Assembly: GCA_020630355.1 (NCBI GenBank) | Contig: JAHDBO010000052.1 | Span: forward strand, 1 to 10,513 | Direction of reading: 5' to 3' | DNA length: 10,513 bases | Origin: Saprospiraceae bacterium | GTDB lineage: Bacteria; Bacteroidota; Bacteroidia; Chitinophagales; Saprospiraceae | Shown: piece after piece, positions 6,880 through 10,513 of the stretch | Layout of the letters: each line of letters begins with the position of its first letter | Numbering within the stretch: the first letter of the stretch is position 1 | Translations under genes and position numbers: made by a program | The notes under the pieces: generated by a model | Databases searched by the model: none | The model's input: only the letters and a program-made list of their open reading frames with translations | What the model was told of the DNA's origin: nothing

Positions 6880-8141
6880 GCGGTGACGGGCTTAGGTTTC
6901 TCTTCGATATATAGGAAATAAATAGTCAGAATAAAAGAAACCGACATGTAAATGATAACTGCAATGGTCGCTCCCGCAAACCATTTAGCGTCCATTGCAA
7001 ACCAATCCCCTAGCCTGTAAATAATGACCCCTCCAACGATTAGCTTCAAAAGCTCGACTGGCACCGCCAGTTGGTGCCCGTCCATTAGAGTCGTGTAAGC
7101 AAAGACCGTCAGCATCAAGAAAGCAGCATACCAGAGCATATTGAGGTACTCAATATTCGCTATATTAAGCATCCAATAAGTCAAAAGCACATTGACAATA
7201 ATGAAGTGAACCCAAATCCAGCCTTTTAGTATTGGCGATATGGGAGGTGCATATTTCTGTTGTTCAAATACATTCTCAACCGTATAGATGGGGTATTTTT
7301 CAGCCACATCGGATGGTCGCCAACCCGTCGGCATATACCAAATACGATATTTATCCCTCCAACTCTTAGTGCGCCAAGCATCTTTTATCAGCCCCCAAAG
7401 GTGGAGATAGTTTATCAACACGGGATTCCAAGTACGTACGGGGCTCTTCGTCCCATACACTGCTGGCACATCTTCCAGCTCTTCTTGGAATGTTCCAAAC
7501 AACCTATCCCAAATAATAAAAATCGCAGCGTAATTCTTATCAATATACTCGGGATTAATAGCATGGTGTACCCTGTGATGAGAGGGCGTTACAATGATGT
7601 ACTCCAAAAAGCCCATTTTATCAATCAGACGAGTATGATACCAAAATTGTGCAAATAGATGCAAAGGAGCGGTAACCGCAATAATTTCAGTCGGGATACC
7701 GATGAACGCCAGTGGGATGTACAAGAAAAAATAAATCCCCACAATGCTCGAAATCGACTGCCTCAAGGCACAAGCCAGATTAAATTCTTCACTACTGTGA
7801 TGAACGATATGCCGATTCCAAAAAAGATTGATTTCATGATTGAAACGATGCGACCAATAACTGGCAAAATCTATCCCAATGAAAGCCAAAACGTATAACC
7901 AGAGTTCGGATTTGATTTGGAATAGAGCCAAATGTCCCACCAGAAAATCATAACTCACAATTACCACTGATAGCCCTACCAAAGATTTAATGGTATTGGT
8001 TATCCCAGAGCTAAGGCTAGAGACGGTATCCATCCCATGATAGACCGTTTTCCCCATAATACGAGATAGCGTATATTCGATTATAATCAGGATAAAAAAA
8101 CCGACGACGGCATAACTTAGTACATTAGCGTAAGCTTCCAT
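6876..8141 (-). CDS. Sterol desaturase / fatty acid hydroxylase superfamily protein, alkylglycerol-monooxygenase-like
   Basis: A 421-residue multi-pass membrane di-iron oxygenase. The histidine ligand boxes are complete: HRFNH (98-102), HIVHH (111-115), H161, H169 and HHRVHH (188-193). Around them, LFWNRHIVHHSSEEFN (106-121), QFWYHT (165-170), TPSHHRVHH (185-193), YIDKNY (199-204) and IIWDRLFGTF (209-218) match the layout I know from alkylglycerol monooxygenase (AGMO/TMEM195) and its bacterial relatives. AGMO cleaves ether lipids using tetrahydrobiopterin. Hydrophobic segments lie near 7-25, 50-68, 80-95 and 132-160, and about four more lie at 306-412, beyond the core hydroxylase domain. The gene sits 78 bases downstream of the flavin monooxygenase gene on the same strand, so co-transcription is possible. 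The true substrate could be an ether lipid, sphingolipid/sulfonolipid, fatty acid or carotenoid; sequence alone does not decide. Confidence 0.88.
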   Translation of the reverse strand: MEAYANVLSYAVVGFFILIIIEYTLSRIMGKTVYHGMDTVSSLSSGITNTIKSLVGLSVVIVSYDFLVGHLALFQIKSELWLYVLAFIGIDFASYWSHRFNHEINLFWNRHIVHHSSEEFNLACALRQSISSIVGIYFFLYIPLAFIGIPTEIIAVTAPLHLFAQFWYHTRLIDKMGFLEYIIVTPSHHRVHHAINPEYIDKNYAAIFIIWDRLFGTFQEELEDVPAVYGTKSPVRTWNPVLINYLHLWGLIKDAWRTKSWRDKYRIWYMPTGWRPSDVAEKYPIYTVENVFEQQKYAPPISPILKGWIWVHFIIVNVLLTYWMLNIANIEYLNMLWYAAFLMLTVFAYTTLMDGHQLAVPVELLKLIVGGVIIYRLGDWFAMDAKWFAGATIAVIIYMSVSFILTIYFLYIEEKPKPVTA

Positions 8142-8219
8142 CTCTTAGATTGGTTAAGGCTGTGAATAATGAAGGGTTTCTTCGTTCTTCGTATCAATTC
8201 TAAAAATAAGCATTTTTGC

Positions 8220-9341
8220 TCAATCGCTTGATAGCTGATTCGCTACTGTTTCCGAATCATCATAAATTGTCCCTAGGATGCCACCTAGTTTATAGTTGTC
8301 GAAGCCTACAAAATAGATACCTTGGTGAAAACCCTCTCCTATCACTGATTGAGGGCAACCTTGCTCATCGAGTACTTCTTCCCCTCTTTCCAAAAAAGCT
8401 TCAATTTTTGCACGATACCCTGTTGCCAATACAACAGCATCCACATCCAGTGATTCCCCATTTTTTAGATGCACACCACTTTCGTGGAATGTCTCTATAT
8501 CCCCAACCACTTTAATTTTTCCAGCCTTAATCGCTGCAACCGTTCCTATATCAATCACAGGTGTTTTCCCTGTTTCCGCAAGCTGTTTTGCAGGTGGAAT
8601 ATTGTGTGTTTGAAGTCCATATTTAGATAAATCCCCAAAGTAAATTTTACGGATTTGAGTGCCAATCCAATCCCCCAAACCCCAAGGCAACTTGGCTAAT
8701 TGTTTTCCAGTCACCTGTACTGGTCGCCCATTCAAGTCCCTAGGAACGATACTTATCGCCGAGCGTGCCGACAAATAGGTTTTCGTTCCGTTTTCCGATA
8801 AGTCCAGTGCCAGTTCTGCCCCCGTATTGCCCATTCCGACCACAAGGACACGCTTTCCCGTGAATGTTTGTGCATTTTTATAATCCCGAGAGTGGATAAT
8901 CGTTCCTTGGAAGTTCTCTTCGCCTTTCCATTTAGGGCGATTGGGGATTCTGTTTATTCCCGTAGCTATGATTACATTTTTAGCCTCATACACATTCCCC
9001 GAAGTCGTATTCACCTGCCAGCTACGCTCCAACTTATTGATTTGCCTTACATTTTCATGAAAATGAGGGCGAATGTCAAATGTATCTGCATAGTTTTCCA
9101 TATAATCGACCAATTGCTGGCGAGACACATAAAGTGGATACGATTCAGGAAATTTTTGATGTGGTAGATGAGACCATTGTTTGACCGTATGAAGATGGAG
9201 CCGCTCGTAATGGTTGTGCCAGGCAAATCCGACCCTATCTGAGGCTTCAAGCATTTCAAAAGGAATCCCGCGCTTTCTGAAACGTCCTGCCACCGCCAAT
9301 CCAGCAGGACCAGCACCGATGATTAAGTTTTCTACTTTCAA
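8220..9341 (-). CDS. FAD-dependent monooxygenase of the flavin-containing monooxygenase (FMO/YUCCA-like) type
   Basis: A 373-residue cytoplasmic flavoprotein expected to use NADPH and O2 to oxygenate a soft nucleophile or a ketone-type carbon. FAD-binding GAGPAG is at 9-14 and the acidic E32 ends the second strand. The FMO fingerprint F-x-G-x3-HS-x2-Y is exact at 144-154 (FQGTIIHSRDY). The second Rossmann motif for NADPH, VGMGNTG, is at 168-174, and the LATGYR motif is at 305-310. The start is TTG at 9341: the next in-frame codons upstream are GAT, AAT and then a TAG stop, and the first internal Met (30) lies beyond the FAD motif, so no ATG start is available. There is no signal peptide. It is 80 bases after gldB and 78 bases before the membrane hydroxylase, all on the same strand. 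The substrate is unknown; YUCCA-like or Baeyer-Villiger-like activity is possible. Confidence 0.9.
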   Translation of the reverse strand: MKVENLIIGAGPAGLAVAGRFRKRGIPFEMLEASDRVGFAWHNHYERLHLHTVKQWSHLPHQKFPESYPLYVSRQQLVDYMENYADTFDIRPHFHENVRQINKLERSWQVNTTSGNVYEAKNVIIATGINRIPNRPKWKGEENFQGTIIHSRDYKNAQTFTGKRVLVVGMGNTGAELALDLSENGTKTYLSARSAISIVPRDLNGRPVQVTGKQLAKLPWGLGDWIGTQIRKIYFGDLSKYGLQTHNIPPAKQLAETGKTPVIDIGTVAAIKAGKIKVVGDIETFHESGVHLKNGESLDVDAVVLATGYRAKIEAFLERGEEVLDEQGCPQSVIGEGFHQGIYFVGFDNYKLGGILGTIYDDSETVANQLSSD

Positions 9342-9421
9342 ATCATTCTATTTTGACCATTGAACAACAAAATTCAACAACTTCAAAATACGATTAGTTA
9401 AACACAAAACAGAACCTTTCA

Positions 9422-10447
9422 CTACGGTTTATACCTCGATTTATTAAGCAATCCTTGTGCATCTTCCAAAATTAGCAAATCCTGCAGCGTTTTATCGGGG
9501 TTTCGTTTCATATAGGTTTTAACAATTTGCCAAGCCACCCAGTTGGCCGTTCGACCTGGCGCTTTTTCTGGCATGCCTGGAGAGTGCGGACTAGGATTGA
9601 CATATTTATTGAATTTCTGCCTGTCTGTAGAATATAGTAAGTCTTCGCCTAGGAAGTATTTCCAGATTTCTAGTTCATGCTCCTCGCACCAAGCCAACTG
9701 CTCTTCGGTGAATTGCATTTTGATGGCATCACTTGTGTAAGGCAACAATTGGTCAAGAATATATATTTTCCGTCCGTTGTGCATCATCATGTCGATCATT
9801 CGATTGCCCTTGGGTACGCCCAGCATATCATCCACAATGGCTTCCATCCCCCTAAACACCAAATGCTCCCTATCCATCGAACGGGCGATATAATCTGGAA
9901 AAACATTCTTGTACAAAGGAAAATCTTTTCCCATATAAAAATCCAAACCTATCCCTAAAATATCCTCTTCAATAGTAAATGCACCATAATTCAAAGCCGT
10001 AACACAAGTGACGACCTTGGGAATAGCTCGCTCTGGAAAATAGTATTTCATCAATTTGAAAGCCATTTCAAAACCTTCCTTTTCCTTGTTCAAATCATCA
10101 AATACCATTAAACAAGTATCTTGAAGCCAACGCATCGGTTCAGGTTGCAAAATATTTTCTATAATAGCCGTATCACTAGCGCCACGAGGAAGGGAGCTGG
10201 ACATAATTCTGAGGTAGATTTCTGAAAAATCTTTGTTTTGTTCTAAAAAGGCAGGGATTTCTTGTTGGAGCCTATTTGTATCCAAGGAATAAAGCGCTTT
10301 ATCGAAACGTTCCAATTCTAAATCCACTTCTATATTTGATACATCGGGAATATTTTTACCTTTGTTCCCTAAACAACTATGAATAAGAATACTTAAAAAG
10401 ATAAATAAAAAACATTTTTGTATATTCTTTTCTTTTACAGACAGCAT
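9422..10447 (-). CDS. gldB: Gliding motility lipoprotein GldB
   Basis: A 341-residue lipoprotein of the gliding motility / type IX secretion group in Bacteroidota. In Flavobacterium johnsoniae GldB is needed for gliding, but its biochemical role is unclear. The start at 10447 gives a lipoprotein signal, FLFIFLSILIHSC, with C25 as the lipidated residue. Family motifs in order: LERFDKALY (45-53), GLDFYMGKDFPLY (167-179), MIDMMMHNGRKIY (217-229) with DQLLP (232-236), QLAW (250-253), EIWKYF (260-265), LLYSTD (270-275) and PGRTANWVAWQIV (297-309). The 217-229 segment sits where related DUF2268-type proteins carry an HExxH zinc site, which is absent here (from memory). No in-frame stop separates the ATG from the window edge, so a longer N-terminus cannot be excluded, although the signal peptide argues against it. 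gldC does not follow it. Confidence 0.9.
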   Translation of the reverse strand: MLSVKEKNIQKCFLFIFLSILIHSCLGNKGKNIPDVSNIEVDLELERFDKALYSLDTNRLQQEIPAFLEQNKDFSEIYLRIMSSSLPRGASDTAIIENILQPEPMRWLQDTCLMVFDDLNKEKEGFEMAFKLMKYYFPERAIPKVVTCVTALNYGAFTIEEDILGIGLDFYMGKDFPLYKNVFPDYIARSMDREHLVFRGMEAIVDDMLGVPKGNRMIDMMMHNGRKIYILDQLLPYTSDAIKMQFTEEQLAWCEEHELEIWKYFLGEDLLYSTDRQKFNKYVNPSPHSPGMPEKAPGRTANWVAWQIVKTYMKRNPDKTLQDLLILEDAQGLLNKSRYKP

Positions 10448-10513
10448 ATTTAGCCCTTTATTATATTTTGAAAATTTATAAATAAATGTGTTGACCCGAA
10501 TGACCTTATTCAG

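Noticed and set aside
7260..7898. Two back-to-back plus-strand open frames (132 and 79 residues) inside the membrane hydroxylase gene
   Set aside because: They are antisense to the histidine boxes of a fully conserved gene and have no recognisable protein features.
8216..9167. Plus-strand open frames of 99 residues antisense to the monooxygenase
   Set aside because: Shadows of the opposite-strand coding region; composition and lack of motifs argue against real genes.
9543..9958. Plus-strand open frames antisense to gldB
   Set aside because: The opposite strand carries the conserved GldB motifs, and these peptides are low-quality shadows.
10448..10513. Possible coding sequence or longer GldB N-terminus at the right edge
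   Set aside because: The gldB frame is open here but has no ATG, and the lipoprotein signal starts cleanly at 10447. The other two minus-strand frames hit stops immediately. Nothing further can be supported.

Overview
The window looks like chromosomal DNA of a gliding-type member of the Bacteroidota. The evidence is a GldB lipoprotein gene, a DUF5686 outer-membrane barrel protein with an N-terminal carboxypeptidase-regulatory-like domain, a DUF2851 protein (a family I know mainly from Bacteroidota), AT-rich intergenic DNA, and starts without recognisable Shine-Dalgarno sequences. The genus cannot be fixed from the sequence. I see no phage, transposase, CRISPR array, rRNA or tRNA, and no gene-free stretch longer than 300 bases.

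Layout. Bases 3-80 are probably the last 25 codons of an unrecognised gene, followed by a stem-loop repeat (103-149). Then come two plus-strand genes: a RimJ/RimL-type GNAT acetyltransferase (185-694) and a DUF2851 protein (759-2030). The latter converges on an exodeoxyribonuclease III gene (2803-2027, minus) with a 4-base stop-codon overlap. Divergent from the exonuclease is the long DUF5686 outer-membrane protein gene (2888-5407). It is followed by an FKBP-type peptidyl-prolyl isomerase lipoprotein (5544-6269), which ends in a very strong hairpin terminator (6292-6327). A small exported lipocalin-like protein (6460-6879) then converges on a minus-strand series, again with a 4-base stop overlap. 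In transcription order that series is gldB (10447-9422), an FAD-dependent monooxygenase (9341-8220) and an alkylglycerol-monooxygenase-like di-iron lipid hydroxylase (8141-6876). The gaps between these three genes are 80 and 78 bases.

How the genes fit together. Five of the nine complete genes concern the envelope: two lipoproteins (FKBP and GldB), an outer-membrane barrel protein, a small exported protein and a multi-pass membrane lipid hydroxylase. The FKBP isomerase may help fold exported proteins. The flavin monooxygenase and the membrane hydroxylase are adjacent and co-directional, and could act on the same lipid or small molecule, but this is inference. The exonuclease (base excision repair) and the DUF2851 protein (with a possible nuclease-like signature) form a separate block. 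No obvious new multi-gene system is present. The two items most worth testing are the monooxygenase/hydroxylase pair and the DUF2851 protein with its C-terminal four-cysteine cluster.
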